DNA from: Erysipelotrichaceae bacterium
Lineage (GTDB): Bacteria; Bacillota_I; Bacilli_A; RFN20; CAG-826
DNA length: 52,427 nucleotides
Assembly (NCBI GenBank): GCA_022777645.1
Contig: JALFFX010000001.1
Span: 1 to 52,427, forward strand
Direction: 5' to 3'
Shown here one piece after another: positions 32,059-41,580 of the stretch. A model generated the notes under the pieces. It made no database searches, had not been told where the DNA came from, and was given only the letters and a program-made list of their open reading frames with translations. The position numbers and the translations under genes are program-made. The stretch's first letter is position 1, and each line of letters opens with the position of its first letter.

Positions 32059-33870
32059 ATGGATTTTGACCGTAAATACATTCGAAACTTCTCAATCATT
32101 GCCCATATCGATCATGGCAAATCTACTCTTGCTGATCGTATTTTAGAAATGACTGAAACTGTTTCAAAACGTGAAATGAAAGATCAAATCCTCGATTCGA
32201 TGGATCTTGAAAGAGAACGTGGAATCACAATTAAATTAAATGCGGTCACAATTAAATATCACGCTAAAGACGGACATGATTATTTATTCAATTTAATTGA
32301 TACTCCGGGGCATGTCGACTTTTCTTACGAAGTAAGCCGCTCATTAGCAGCGTGCGAAGGTTGCTTGCTCGTTGTCGATGCCACTCAAGGCGTTGAAGCA
32401 CAAACACTCGCCAATGTTTATTTGGCAGTTGATAATAATCTAGAAATATTGCCAGTTATCAATAAAATTGATTTACCAAGTGCTAGTGTTGACAATACTA
32501 TCAAAGAAATTGAAGGAAGAATCGGTATTCCTTGTGACAATGCATGCTTTGTCAGTGCGAAAACAGGTCTTGGTGTCGATAGTGTTCTTGAAGCAATCGT
32601 TAAATATATTCCAGCCCCAACTGGTGACAGTGATGCTCCTCTTCAAGCTTTAATTTTTGATTCATATTATGATTCGTATCGAGGAGTCGTTGTTTTAATA
32701 TGCGTGAAAAACGGCTCGGTAAAAGTCGGTGATTATATTAAATTAATGTCTAATGGCAAAGAATATTTAGTTACTGAAGTTGGCATTAGAACGCCAAAAG
32801 AATTAAAGAAAAATGAATTATCAGCAGGTGAAGTTGGCTATTTAGCAGCCCAAATTAAAGATATTAAAGATATCTTTCCGGGTGAAACAATCACATTGCG
32901 AGATAATCCAGCAAGCACTCCACTTTCTGGCTATCGAAAAATGAACCCAATGGTCTATTGTGGCCTTTATCCTGTTGATAGCAAAAAATTTGCCGATTTA
33001 AAAGACGCTCTTGAAAAGCTTTCTTTAAACGATTCTTCATTAACATTTGAAGCCGAAACTTCACAAGCATTAGGTTTTGGCTTTAGATGCGGTTTTTTAG
33101 GCTTATTACATATGGATGTTGTTCAAGAAAGACTAGAAAGAGAATACGGGCTTGATTTGATTTTGACTGCACCTAGTGTTATTTTTCACATTTATTTAAC
33201 AAATGGTGAAATGATTTGCCTTGATAACCCATCAAAATTACCGGATTTAACTTTAGTTAAAGAGATTCAAGAACCATATGTTAAAGCTGAAATTATGACT
33301 CCGAAAGACTACGTCGGGGCAGTTATGGAATTATGCCAAAATAGACGCGGTATTTATAAAGATCTTACATATTTTGATGACACGAGAATGGTTATCACCT
33401 ATGAACTTCCTTTATCTGAAATTGTTTACAATTTCTTTGATAAACTAAAAAGCAATACAAAAGGATATGCCTCTTTTGATTATGAATATTCTGATTACAA
33501 ATCAGGCAATCTTGCAAAGATGGATATTTTATTAAATGGTGAAGTAATCGATGCTTTATCAACTATCGTTCATAGATCAACTGCATACGAAAGAGGAAGC
33601 GTTGTTGTTCGTAAGTTAAAAGATATTATTCCACGCCAACAATTTGAAGTGCCTATTCAAGCTTCTATCAACGGCAAAATCATTGCTAGAGCAGATATTA
33701 AAGCAGTGCGTAAAGATGTTTTAGCAAAATGCTATGGCGGTGATATTTCTCGTAAACGAAAACTCCTTGAAAAGCAAAAAGAAGGCAAGAAGAGAATGAA
33801 AGCTGTTGGCTCAGTAGAAGTACCTCAAGAAGCCTTTATGTCAGTATTGTCAATTGATGACGATGATTGA
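32059..33870 (+). CDS. lepA: Elongation factor 4 (LepA)
   Basis: A 603-residue translational GTPase that back-translocates or rescues ribosomes. The G1 motif is [13 protein letters not shown] (about residues 13-25), switch II is [14 protein letters not shown], and NKIDLP is G4. The C-terminal LepA-specific domain contains the Lys/Arg-rich [19 protein letters not shown] (about 563-581). Start 32059 ([10 protein letters not shown]) fits family N-termini; the frame is open upstream to 32017, but that would add an atypical extension. No Shine-Dalgarno is present and a TATAAA (32044-32049) is nine bases before the ATG. Confidence 0.95.
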   Translation: MDFDRKYIRNFSIIAHIDHGKSTLADRILEMTETVSKREMKDQILDSMDLERERGITIKLNAVTIKYHAKDGHDYLFNLIDTPGHVDFSYEVSRSLAACEGCLLVVDATQGVEAQTLANVYLAVDNNLEILPVINKIDLPSASVDNTIKEIEGRIGIPCDNACFVSAKTGLGVDSVLEAIVKYIPAPTGDSDAPLQALIFDSYYDSYRGVVVLICVKNGSVKVGDYIKLMSNGKEYLVTEVGIRTPKELKKNELSAGEVGYLAAQIKDIKDIFPGETITLRDNPASTPLSGYRKMNPMVYCGLYPVDSKKFADLKDALEKLSLNDSSLTFEAETSQALGFGFRCGFLGLLHMDVVQERLEREYGLDLILTAPSVIFHIYLTNGEMICLDNPSKLPDLTLVKEIQEPYVKAEIMTPKDYVGAVMELCQNRRGIYKDLTYFDDTRMVITYELPLSEIVYNFFDKLKSNTKGYASFDYEYSDYKSGNLAKMDILLNGEVIDALSTIVHRSTAYERGSVVVRKLKDIIPRQQFEVPIQASINGKIIARADIKAVRKDVLAKCYGGDISRKRKLLEKQKEGKKRMKAVGSVEVPQEAFMSVLSIDDDD

Positions 33871-33888
33871 TTTTTAGTTAAAAAATAG

Positions 33889-33916
33889 TTGATAATTAGT
33901 ATATTTATTATAAAAT
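33889..33916 (+). promoter_or_regulatory. Promoter of the Fic-like gene
   Basis: TTGATA (33889-33894) and TAAAAT (33911-33916), spacing 16, 36 bases upstream of ATG 33952, with an AAGGAG site between. Confidence 0.45.
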
Positions 33917-33951
33917 AATATTTAGTTGAACATTAAATTAAGGAGCAAATT

Positions 33952-35337
33952 ATGGGTAATGACGAATTAGCTTATAGATTTAGCGAAGAAATTTACGCAA
34001 CAAAAAATGATATCAAGCGTGCTTTAAACACAAATTTGATTGAGCCAATTTGGGATAGAGTTATTAAATATCGCTCAGCTTACGAAATCACATTAGGCTT
34101 TTGTGATGTTTATAAAAAACCATTTACACTCGTTTTTCTTCCATCAATAAAAAAACTCATCGATGATATTGAATCAATCGTTGAAAGATTTGTCGAAGAA
34201 CATCATAATTTAACTGCAAATTCAATTGAAAACATTTCCTTTTTTAACGATATCTTAAAACACGACTTACGACTTGTTGCGAAAAGTGAAAACATCATCG
34301 TTAACGATGTTGCTTTAGAAAATATCATTAACAATACAAACAATAATCCTGATTATGCTATTTTAGAAAGATACACTGAATTATATAAAAATATCGTATC
34401 TTCAGTTTTTGAAGATGTAGATGAAAGCGATTTGCTTTCTTTTATCGAAACTTTATATGGTGAAGAAAAAGCTAATTTATATCGCCAAAAAGAAATTACT
34501 GCTTATAGCCAAAAAGTTTTGATTAACCGTGAATTTGTGGCTGCTCCAACAAAACGCATTCCTGAAATGATGGAAAGTGGTTTAGCGTTTATTAATGATA
34601 AAAATAACGCAACAATTGTTTCTTTAGCAGCAATTTCTTTCTTGTTTAATTATATTAAACCGTTTGAAAATTATAATGACTTAATGGCGGGTTCTACTAT
34701 TCGCGCTCTTATCAAAGCTCGTTTTGGTTTTGAAGCATCTCTGCTTCCAATTACTTCATTTTTATTAGAAGCAAACGATACTTTATCGCAAGCGTTAAAA
34801 GAATCTAGTAGAGGAAATAATGATTTTACATATTATTTAATTGAATTTTGCAAAGCACTTCAATCATGTTGTCAATATTCCCTTGATAAGATTGTTCAAG
34901 TGTCGAGCAAAGAAGCTCAAAAAGCATATTTTGATAAAGATAATGTTGCTCCTTCAACAGAAGATGTAACACATAAGCAAATCGAAAATAGTTCCGTTAC
35001 TCCTATTAAGGAGAAAAAAGAAAGAAGAGTCGATCCTGTCGTATCATCTAAACCAGTTGTTAACACATCTTCCTATGAAGATTTAGATGAAAAAGCTTTA
35101 AAAAGAGCAGCTCAAGATTTATTGGAAAGTGACCCAAATCTTAGACCAAATCAAGCGAAATTCTATGTTCGTCACTGCAAATTAGGGAAGTATTACACTA
35201 TTCAGCAATTTAAGAAATTCACTGGATGCGTATACGAAACCGCCCGTACATCAATGGATAATCTTGCCCGAAGAGGTTATTATCGTCGTGAACAAATCAA
35301 AAATAAGTTTGTTTACACACCTATTAGTAAAGAGTAA
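33952..35337 (+). CDS. Degenerate Fic-like protein with winged-helix C-terminus
   Basis: A 461-residue soluble protein. Its middle part aligns by eye with Fic-domain proteins: where the active-site loop HPFx(D/E)GNGR is expected it has IKPFENYNDLMAG (about residues 234-246). The catalytic His is Lys and the phosphate-binding Arg is lost, while Pro, Phe and Asn remain. The N-terminal FSEEIYATKNDI recalls the IEGIxATxxEI region of Fic proteins. The C-terminal 65 residues (YYTIQQFKKFTGCVYETAR) form a winged-helix-like unit as in regulatory Fic proteins. AMP transfer is therefore unlikely, and a regulatory or scaffold role is inferred. It is the first gene of an operon with the small membrane protein and hemW. 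Confidence 0.6.
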   Translation: MGNDELAYRFSEEIYATKNDIKRALNTNLIEPIWDRVIKYRSAYEITLGFCDVYKKPFTLVFLPSIKKLIDDIESIVERFVEEHHNLTANSIENISFFNDILKHDLRLVAKSENIIVNDVALENIINNTNNNPDYAILERYTELYKNIVSSVFEDVDESDLLSFIETLYGEEKANLYRQKEITAYSQKVLINREFVAAPTKRIPEMMESGLAFINDKNNATIVSLAAISFLFNYIKPFENYNDLMAGSTIRALIKARFGFEASLLPITSFLLEANDTLSQALKESSRGNNDFTYYLIEFCKALQSCCQYSLDKIVQVSSKEAQKAYFDKDNVAPSTEDVTHKQIENSSVTPIKEKKERRVDPVVSSKPVVNTSSYEDLDEKALKRAAQDLLESDPNLRPNQAKFYVRHCKLGKYYTIQQFKKFTGCVYETARTSMDNLARRGYYRREQIKNKFVYTPISKE

Positions 35338-35346
35338 AATACAATT

Positions 35347-35601
35347 ATGAAAATATTAGCAGCAAATGATTTCTTACCATTAATTATTGTCGTTTCCGTC
35401 CTAGCTTTTTTTGGAGCAATGATTTTAATCATTATTCTTGTCAAAAGACATTTTACATCGCTTCAAATTAAGAAAGATGACTTAACAGAAGAAGAAGTTA
35501 TTCAACAAGAATTAGATCGCATCTTAGTGCCAATTGAAGACGAAGACATCAAACAACAAATGGTAGATAAAGAAAAAGATAAAGAAAATTCAAATAAATA
35601 A
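35347..35601 (+). CDS. Small single-pass membrane protein
   Basis: An 84-residue protein with one N-terminal membrane helix (about residues 10-32) and a charged cytoplasmic tail rich in Asp, Glu and Lys. It starts nine bases after the Fic-like stop and its TAA overlaps the hemW ATG by one base. No family is recognised. Confidence 0.65.
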   Translation: MKILAANDFLPLIIVVSVLAFFGAMILIIILVKRHFTSLQIKKDDLTEEEVIQQELDRILVPIEDEDIKQQMVDKEKDKENSNK

Positions 35602-36701
35602 TGTTGGATTGTAAAAACATTACATCTTTATACGTCCATATTCCGTTTTGTAAACACATATGTTCATATTGTGACTTTACAAAACTTTTTTATATTGAAG
35701 AATACGCAACTAAATATATTGAGCAATTGTTTAAAGAAATTGATTCTTATAATCTTTCGCAATTAAAAACAATATATGTCGGTGGTGGAACGCCAACTGC
35801 TTTAAATGATCATTTATTTGAATCTCTTATAAAGAGATTGAGTGTTTTGCTATCTGATGATTATGAATTTTGTGTTGAAGCCAATGTTGAAAATCTATCA
35901 TCAGCCAAACTTGAAATAATGAAGCGATACGGTGTGAACCGTTTATCTATTGGCGTTCAATCAAGTCATGATAAGATTTTAAAATTAGCGGGAAGAATGC
36001 ATAATTTTGCCGATACAAAAAATGTTATTGCTCTAGCTAAAGAATACGGTTTTTCTAATATTAATGTTGATTTAATGTTTGGCTTTCCTGGTGAAGCTAT
36101 TAATGATTTAATCGCTGATTTAAATAACATTGTATCTTTAGATACAAATCATATTTCAATATATTCTTTAACAATAGGGAAACACACAAAATTTTATAAT
36201 GATAATGTCAAAGAACAAAATAGCGATGACTCTGCCCTGTTCTATGAGACTGTTGTTTCTTTTTTAAGAGAGCACGGCTATAAAAGATATGAAGTAAGTA
36301 ATTTTGCTAAGCCGAATTTTTATTCGAAACACAACACTGTTTATTGGAAAAACCAAAACTATGTCGGTGTTGGTTTAGGTGCATGCGGTTATATTAATAA
36401 TATAAGATATGAAAATACAAAAAATATTACAAAATATTTAAATGGTGAATATATTTCGGAAAAAGAAGAATTATCTTCTGATGAAATCATCGAAGAATAT
36501 CTACTAACTAATTTAAGGCTTGAAGATGGTTTCTTGTTGTCTGATTTTAAAAATAAATTTGGAAAAGACTTTTTAGAAGAATATAAAGATAAAATAGAAA
36601 CTTTAAAAAAAGATAATTTAGTTGTTATTGATAAAGATATTTTTAAGGTAACTGATCAAGGGATGCTTTTGCTTAATCGCGTGCTTGTAACCTTATTATA
36701 A
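35601..36701 (+). CDS. hemW: HemW-type radical SAM protein (haem chaperone)
   Basis: A 366-residue radical SAM enzyme. The 4Fe-4S site is HIPFCKHICSYCDF (Cys 17, 21, 24). The YVGGGTPTAL motif follows the SAM cluster, and RLSIGVQS and GFPGE are family blocks. The extended C-terminal winged-helix region is present. HemW proteins carry haem; they are often mis-annotated as coproporphyrinogen oxidase HemN, which has a longer N-terminus. The position after lepA and before hrcA is the same as in Bacillus. A terminator follows at 36743. Confidence 0.93.
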   Translation: MLDCKNITSLYVHIPFCKHICSYCDFTKLFYIEEYATKYIEQLFKEIDSYNLSQLKTIYVGGGTPTALNDHLFESLIKRLSVLLSDDYEFCVEANVENLSSAKLEIMKRYGVNRLSIGVQSSHDKILKLAGRMHNFADTKNVIALAKEYGFSNINVDLMFGFPGEAINDLIADLNNIVSLDTNHISIYSLTIGKHTKFYNDNVKEQNSDDSALFYETVVSFLREHGYKRYEVSNFAKPNFYSKHNTVYWKNQNYVGVGLGACGYINNIRYENTKNITKYLNGEYISEKEELSSDEIIEEYLLTNLRLEDGFLLSDFKNKFGKDFLEEYKDKIETLKKDNLVVIDKDIFKVTDQGMLLLNRVLVTLL

Positions 36702-36742
36702 ATATATCTAAAATAAAGATTTTTATTGGAATTGCTGATATT

Positions 36743-36767
36743 AACCACTTAGTGGTTTTTAATTTTG
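36743..36767 (+). terminator. Terminator after hemW
   Basis: AACCAC (36743-36748) pairs with GTGGTT (36752-36757) over TTA, followed by a T-rich tract to 36767. Confidence 0.7.
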
Positions 36768-36776
36768 TTTAAAAAA

Positions 36777-36803
36777 ATAGCACTTAACGCTTGACAGTGC
36801 CAA
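36777..36803 (+). promoter_or_regulatory. Degenerate distal CIRCE of hrcA
   Basis: ATAGCACTT-N9-CAGTGCCAA: each arm has two departures from the consensus TTAGCACTC/GAGTGCTAA, but the 9-base spacer is kept. It covers the -35 box, 46 bases upstream of the intact CIRCE, mirroring clpB. Confidence 0.6.
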
Positions 36804-36818
36804 ATACCCATATATAAT
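36791..36818 (+). promoter_or_regulatory. SigA promoter of the hrcA operon
   Basis: TTGACA (36791-36796), a 16-nt spacer, TATAAT (36813-36818). Both boxes match the consensus. Confidence 0.88.
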
Positions 36819-36822
36819 AATG

Positions 36823-36849
36823 TTAGCACTCAATAATTACGAGTGCCAA
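36823..36849 (+). promoter_or_regulatory. CIRCE operator of hrcA-grpE-dnaK-dnaJ
   Basis: TTAGCACTC (36823-36831), 9-base spacer, GAGTGCCAA (36841-36849), ending next to the ribosome site AAGGAGGG. HrcA bound here would block its own operon. Confidence 0.95.
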
Positions 36850-36864
36850 AAAGGAGGGATGGAA

Positions 36865-37947
36865 ATGAACAGAAGAGACCGTGTCTTAAAGCTCATCGTT
36901 GAATATTTTATTAAAAATGCTCAACCTGTCGGCAGTAAGACATTAATCGAAGAATTTGGACTTGATTATTCATCTTCGACAATTCGTAACGAAATGAATA
37001 GTTTAGAAAACGATGGATTCTTAGAAAAAACTCACACATCAAGTGGTCGAGTTCCGTCTTCAAAGGGATATCGATATTACATTCAACATCTTCGCGATCG
37101 CAATATTGATGAAGAATTTAAATATCAAATGCAATCAATTCTTGATGCTAAAGTAAAATCGATTCAAGACGTCATCAAACAATCATGTGAGATACTCTCA
37201 CAAATGACAAGTCTTGCCAGTATTGTTCTTGGCCCTGGTGCACAAAACGAGCATCTTATATCTGTTCAATTAGTTCCACTTTCTTCCTCAAGTGCCACAT
37301 GCGTATTTGTTACCGATCAAGGTTATGTCGAAAACAAAACATTTGTTATCGATGAAAAAACAAGAATGGATGATGTCGAAAACTGCGTCAAACTTCTCAA
37401 TGATCGATTAAAAGGAACCGCTATTAGTGACTTGATAAGCAAAATGCAAGCAATGAAGCCTATTCTCAATGACATGGTAATTAATAATGATGTTATTTAT
37501 AGAGCTATGCTTGAAGCCTTGGCTGGATTTGCTAAAGATCGTTTATCAGCATTCGGTCGCGACGAACTTCTCGGACAACCAGAATTCGCAAACGATGCTG
37601 AAAAAACAAGAAAGCTAATTGAATTATTATCTCACCCTGAAGTGTTCCGCGAAGTTGAGGATAGCACAGATGGAAGAATATCGATTCATATCGGTGGCGA
37701 AGATGGTTCGGATGACAACGATTTATCAATCGTTCAGGCAAAAATTAAAATGCCTGGCAAGCAAGAAAGATCAATCGCAGTTGTTGGACCAAAACGTATG
37801 GATTATGACAAAGTTGTGTCATCTCTTGAATTCTTAATTGATGAATTAAGTGATGATGATAACAGAAAGGATGGTAATCGTGAAAGAGAAAGACAAGAAA
37901 GACACCAAGAAAGAAGAAGCGGTGAACAAGGATTCCGAAAACAATGA
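36865..37947 (+). CDS. hrcA: Heat-inducible transcription repressor HrcA
   Basis: A 360-residue repressor that binds CIRCE with the help of GroEL. The N-terminal winged helix includes YSSSTIRNEMNSLENDGFLE (about residues 36-55) and SSGRVPSSKGYRYY. The GAF-like domain and dimerisation region follow. Start 36865 is six bases after AAGGAGGG; an in-frame ATG at 36859 adjoins the site and is too close. The C-terminal tail (NRERERQERHQERRSGEQG) is very charged and unlike HrcA. It overlaps the grpE start out of frame, so the original stop appears lost. Confidence 0.95.
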   Translation: MNRRDRVLKLIVEYFIKNAQPVGSKTLIEEFGLDYSSSTIRNEMNSLENDGFLEKTHTSSGRVPSSKGYRYYIQHLRDRNIDEEFKYQMQSILDAKVKSIQDVIKQSCEILSQMTSLASIVLGPGAQNEHLISVQLVPLSSSSATCVFVTDQGYVENKTFVIDEKTRMDDVENCVKLLNDRLKGTAISDLISKMQAMKPILNDMVINNDVIYRAMLEALAGFAKDRLSAFGRDELLGQPEFANDAEKTRKLIELLSHPEVFREVEDSTDGRISIHIGGEDGSDDNDLSIVQAKIKMPGKQERSIAVVGPKRMDYDKVVSSLEFLIDELSDDDNRKDGNRERERQERHQERRSGEQGFRKQ

Positions 37948-38458
37948 AAAAAAACTTCTCGATGAAGTTGCTCATTGGAAAAATGAATATTATCGAGTTT
38001 ATGCCGATATGGAAAATCTTCGCAAAAGAGTTGAGGCAGAACATCGACAAGCACTTAAATATCGCGTCGAAGGATTTATCTCTGATTTATTACCAATCTT
38101 AGATGGCTTCCATATGGCGCTTCAACATGAGCCTTCATCAGTAGAAATGAAAAACTTCTTAACCGGATTCGAATTTATATATCGAAATTTGGTGTCAGTA
38201 TTAGAAAACGAAGGTGTTCAAGAAATCAATCCATCACTCGAATGTGAATTTAATCCTGATAGCATGCAAGCTGTCGAAACTGTCATCGACAATGAACATC
38301 CAAATGTTGTGAAAAAAGTTGTGACAAAAGGTTATAAACTCCACGATCGATTGATTAGACCGGCAATGGTTGTCGTTTCCGTTGCGGAAGAAAAGAAAAA
38401 CGACGAAGCAAATGAAGCAAATAATGAAAATAATAAAGACGTCGAAATAGATGCCTAA
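37880..38458 (+). CDS. grpE: Nucleotide-exchange factor GrpE
   Basis: A 192-residue co-chaperone that releases ADP from DnaK. The disordered acidic/Lys-rich N-terminus is followed by a long helix (about residues 25-60, WKNEYYRVYADMENLRKR) and the beta domain, with the typical PAMVVVSVAEE near the end. The start is uncertain: GTG 37880 or ATG 37871. Either lies inside the 3' end of hrcA, giving a 68-77 base out-of-frame overlap. GAAAGG at 37865-37870 supports GTG. Confidence 0.93.
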   Translation: MKEKDKKDTKKEEAVNKDSENNEKKLLDEVAHWKNEYYRVYADMENLRKRVEAEHRQALKYRVEGFISDLLPILDGFHMALQHEPSSVEMKNFLTGFEFIYRNLVSVLENEGVQEINPSLECEFNPDSMQAVETVIDNEHPNVVKKVVTKGYKLHDRLIRPAMVVVSVAEEKKNDEANEANNENNKDVEIDA

Positions 38459-38474
38459 ATAGGAGGAAATTATT

Positions 38475-40292
38475 ATGGCAAAAGAAATTATTCTCGGTAT
38501 CGACCTTGGTACCACAAACTCAGTTGTATCTTATCTCCAAGCTGATGGAACAGTTAAGGTTATTCCAAATCCAGAAGGAACAATGACTACTCCATCTGTT
38601 GTTGCCTTTAAGGCAAGTGGTGAAGAAATTGTTGGTAATGCTGCTAAACGTCAAGCTGTTACCAATCCTGATACAGTTTCATCTGTTAAACGTTTAATGG
38701 GTTCAAGTGAAAAATTACATATCAAATGTTTAAATAAAGATTTCACCCCACAAGAAATCTCAGCAAAAGTCCTTGCATATATGAAAAAGTATGCTGAAGA
38801 AAATTTAGGACAAAAGATTTCAAAAGCAGTTATTACATGTCCAGCCTACTTTAATGATGCTCAACGTCAAGCAACTAAAGATGCTGGTCAAATCGCTGGA
38901 TTAGATGTTGTTCGTATTATCAACGAACCAACAGCGGCTGCTCTTGCATATGGTCTTGATAAAGAAAAATCAGAAAAAATCCTTGTTTACGATCTAGGTG
39001 GTGGAACATTCGATGTTTCCATCCTTGATATTGGTGATGGCACATTCGAAGTCGTTTCTACTGCTGGTGATAACAAACTCGGTGGTGATGACTGGGATAA
39101 AGTTGTCGCTGATTGGATTCGCGCTCAAATCAAGATTGAACATGGTGTCGATGTAAGCGATAAGATGGCTCAACAAAGATTCCTCGATGCTGCTGAAAAA
39201 GCTAAAATCGAATTATCTAGCTCACTTCAAACTACAATCTCGCTTCCATTCATCGCTATGTCAAGCAATGGTCCTATCAACTTCGAAACAACTCTTTCAA
39301 GAGCTAAATTCCAAGATATGACCAAACATTTATTGGCAAGAACTGAAGAACCAGTTCGTCGTGCCTTAAGCGATGCTCAATTGACCGCTAATGATCTTGA
39401 TCAAGTCATTCTCATCGGTGGTTCAATTCGTATGCCAGCTGTTCAAGAATTAGTTAAGAGATTAACAGGCAAGACACCAAACCTTTCTGTTAACCCTGAT
39501 GAAGCTGTTTCAATCGGTGCTGCTATTCAAGGTGGTGTTGTCAGCGGTGACATCAAAGATGTCGTTCTTCTCGACGTCACTCCATTAACTCTTGGTATTG
39601 AAACTCTTGGTGGCATGATGACACCTCTTATTACTCGCAATACAACAATTCCAACAACTAAGAGTCAAATCTTCTCAACTGCTGCTGATAATCAACCTGC
39701 TGTTGACATCATGGTTTATCAAGGTGAAAGACCAATGGCAGCCGACAATAAATTGTTAGGCCACTTCCAATTAACTGGTATTAAACCAGCAAGAAGAGGT
39801 GAACCAAGAATTGAAGTTACATTCAACATTGATGTTAATGGTATTGTTAAAGTCAGTGCGAAAGACTTAGATTCCCAAAAAGAACAAGAAATTACAATTT
39901 CTGGTTCCAATGGCTTAAGCAAAGAAGAAATCGACCGCATGGTTCGTGAAGCAGAAGCTAATGCTGAAGCAGATGCCAAACGCAAAGAAGAGGTTGAACT
40001 TAAAAATAAAGCTGAACAATACATCAACAGCATTGATCAAGCGTTACAAGAAAAAGGTGATTCTTTAGATCCAACTCAAAAAGAACAAACCCAAAAATTA
40101 CGCGATGAACTTAAGGCCGCATTAGACAATAACGATATTGCAACATTAAGAACACGCATCGGTGAACTTGAAAAAGCTGCTGAAATGATGGCAAATACCC
40201 CATCAGGAGCGCAAGCTCAAGGCAATTCAACATCTGATACATCTAATAATAATGACGATGTTATCGATGCTGATAGCAAAATGAAAAACTAA
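38475..40292 (+). CDS. dnaK: Chaperone DnaK (Hsp70)
   Basis: A 605-residue Hsp70. The ATPase domain begins [16 protein letters not shown], with [12 protein letters not shown] and [11 protein letters not shown] as phosphate and adenosine motifs. The linker [15 protein letters not shown] leads to the substrate domain. A C-terminal low-complexity tail ends in acidic residues. TAGGAGGAAAT precedes ATG 38475. It is third in the CIRCE-regulated operon. Confidence 0.98.
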   Translation: MAKEIILGIDLGTTNSVVSYLQADGTVKVIPNPEGTMTTPSVVAFKASGEEIVGNAAKRQAVTNPDTVSSVKRLMGSSEKLHIKCLNKDFTPQEISAKVLAYMKKYAEENLGQKISKAVITCPAYFNDAQRQATKDAGQIAGLDVVRIINEPTAAALAYGLDKEKSEKILVYDLGGGTFDVSILDIGDGTFEVVSTAGDNKLGGDDWDKVVADWIRAQIKIEHGVDVSDKMAQQRFLDAAEKAKIELSSSLQTTISLPFIAMSSNGPINFETTLSRAKFQDMTKHLLARTEEPVRRALSDAQLTANDLDQVILIGGSIRMPAVQELVKRLTGKTPNLSVNPDEAVSIGAAIQGGVVSGDIKDVVLLDVTPLTLGIETLGGMMTPLITRNTTIPTTKSQIFSTAADNQPAVDIMVYQGERPMAADNKLLGHFQLTGIKPARRGEPRIEVTFNIDVNGIVKVSAKDLDSQKEQEITISGSNGLSKEEIDRMVREAEANAEADAKRKEEVELKNKAEQYINSIDQALQEKGDSLDPTQKEQTQKLRDELKAALDNNDIATLRTRIGELEKAAEMMANTPSGAQAQGNSTSDTSNNNDDVIDADSKMKN

Positions 40293-40307
40293 TTAATACA
40301 AAAAAGA

Positions 40308-40335
40308 AGCTTAGGGGATTTTATCCCCTAGCTTT
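40308..40335 (+). terminator. Hairpin between dnaK and dnaJ (attenuator-like)
   Basis: GGGGAT (40314-40319) pairs with ATCCCC (40323-40328) over TTT, extended by AGC/GCT and AT/TA pairs with one bulged T. Only TTT-G follows, so it is a weak terminator and probably reduces dnaJ relative to dnaK or protects the 3' end of dnaK mRNA. Confidence 0.6.
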
Positions 40336-40360
40336 GATTGTATAGAAAGGATAAAAAGTC

Positions 40361-41500
40361 ATGGCAAAACGAGATTTTTATGAAGTCTTAGGCATTTCCA
40401 AAAGTGCTTCTAAAGATGAAATTAAAAGTGCTTATCGTAAGTTAGCAAAAAAATATCATCCTGATATTAATCACGACGCTGACGCACCAGAAAAATTTAA
40501 AGAAGTACAAGAAGCTTATGATATTTTATATGACGATAAAAAGCGTCAAATGTATGATCAATTTGGCATGGCAGCTTTCGAAAACGGCGGTTCAACTGGC
40601 GGAGCTGGAAATCCATTCCAAGGTGGTGGATTCTCATCTCAAGGTTTTGGTGGCGTCGATTTAGGAGATATCTTTAATTCATTTTTCGGCGGAGGTTCTA
40701 CTCGCTCATCACAAAATTATGGTCCGCAACGTGGCAACGATACATTAAGTAGAGTTCGTATCAGCTTCATGGACGCAATAAATGGTAAAACAATTACAAT
40801 GCCGATTACCTATGATGAGAATTGCTCTACATGTGGTGGAACAGGCGCTAAAACATCAAACGATATTAAAACTTGCCCTGATTGTGGTGGTAGAGGTTAT
40901 ATTCGTACCCAACAAAGAACCATCTTTGGAGTCATGGAAAATCAAACGACATGTCCAAAATGTGGTGGAACAGGGAAAATTATTACCGATAAATGTCCTG
41001 ATTGCGGTGGCAAAGGTTATAAACGTGTCAAAAAAGACATGGATGTTAACATTCCTGCCGGTATTAATTCTGGACAACAACTTAGAGTTGCCGGAAAAGG
41101 CGAAAGAGGTGTCAATGGTGGACCTAATGGCGACTTATTCCTCGAAATCATCGTCTCACCACATCAATACTTCACTCGCGACGGCAACGATATTCACATC
41201 GAAATTCCACTCGATTTCATCGATGCTATATTAGGTGTTAAAATCGATGTTCCAACTGTTTATGGCGATTGTGAAGTTGAAATTCCAGCCGGAACCCAAC
41301 CTAATCAAATCATACGTTTGAAAGGTCGTGGCGTTAAAGATTTACGTAAAGGAACGCCAGGCGATGAATATGTCCACATTAAACTTCAAACACCGACTAA
41401 GATTAGCAAAGAACAAAGAAAATTGCTTGAAGAATATAAAAAAAGCGAAACTAAAGGCGAATCGTTCTTCGAGAAATTCAAGAAAGCTTTCAAAAAATAA
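40361..41500 (+). CDS. dnaJ: Chaperone DnaJ (Hsp40)
   Basis: A 379-residue type I J-protein. The J domain is at residues 1-70, with the HPD tripeptide in [11 protein letters not shown] Gly/Phe region follows (about 72-115). The zinc-binding region has four CxxCxGxG-like repeats: [33 protein letters not shown]. The substrate-binding and dimerisation domain then follows. It is the last gene of the hrcA operon, ending in a strong terminator. Confidence 0.98.
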   Translation: MAKRDFYEVLGISKSASKDEIKSAYRKLAKKYHPDINHDADAPEKFKEVQEAYDILYDDKKRQMYDQFGMAAFENGGSTGGAGNPFQGGGFSSQGFGGVDLGDIFNSFFGGGSTRSSQNYGPQRGNDTLSRVRISFMDAINGKTITMPITYDENCSTCGGTGAKTSNDIKTCPDCGGRGYIRTQQRTIFGVMENQTTCPKCGGTGKIITDKCPDCGGKGYKRVKKDMDVNIPAGINSGQQLRVAGKGERGVNGGPNGDLFLEIIVSPHQYFTRDGNDIHIEIPLDFIDAILGVKIDVPTVYGDCEVEIPAGTQPNQIIRLKGRGVKDLRKGTPGDEYVHIKLQTPTKISKEQRKLLEEYKKSETKGESFFEKFKKAFKK

Positions 41501-41504
41501 TATT

Positions 41505-41530
41505 AGCCCTGAGCAATCAGGGCTTTTTAT
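41505..41530 (+). terminator. Terminator of the heat-shock operon
   Basis: AGCCCTGA (41505-41512) and TCAGGGCT (41517-41524) pair perfectly over a GCAA tetraloop, followed by TTTT. Confidence 0.93.
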
Positions 41531-41543
41531 ATAAATATAAATA

Positions 41544-41571
41544 TTGAATATAGAAATAATTTTGATACTAT
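41544..41571 (+). promoter_or_regulatory. Extended -10 promoter of the ABC-F gene, leaderless
   Basis: TTGAAT (41544-41549), a 16-nt spacer, TGaTACTAT (-10 at 41566-41571). ATG 41581 is ten bases past the -10, so the mRNA leader is at most a few bases. Confidence 0.68.
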
Positions 41572-41580
41572 TATTATGCT

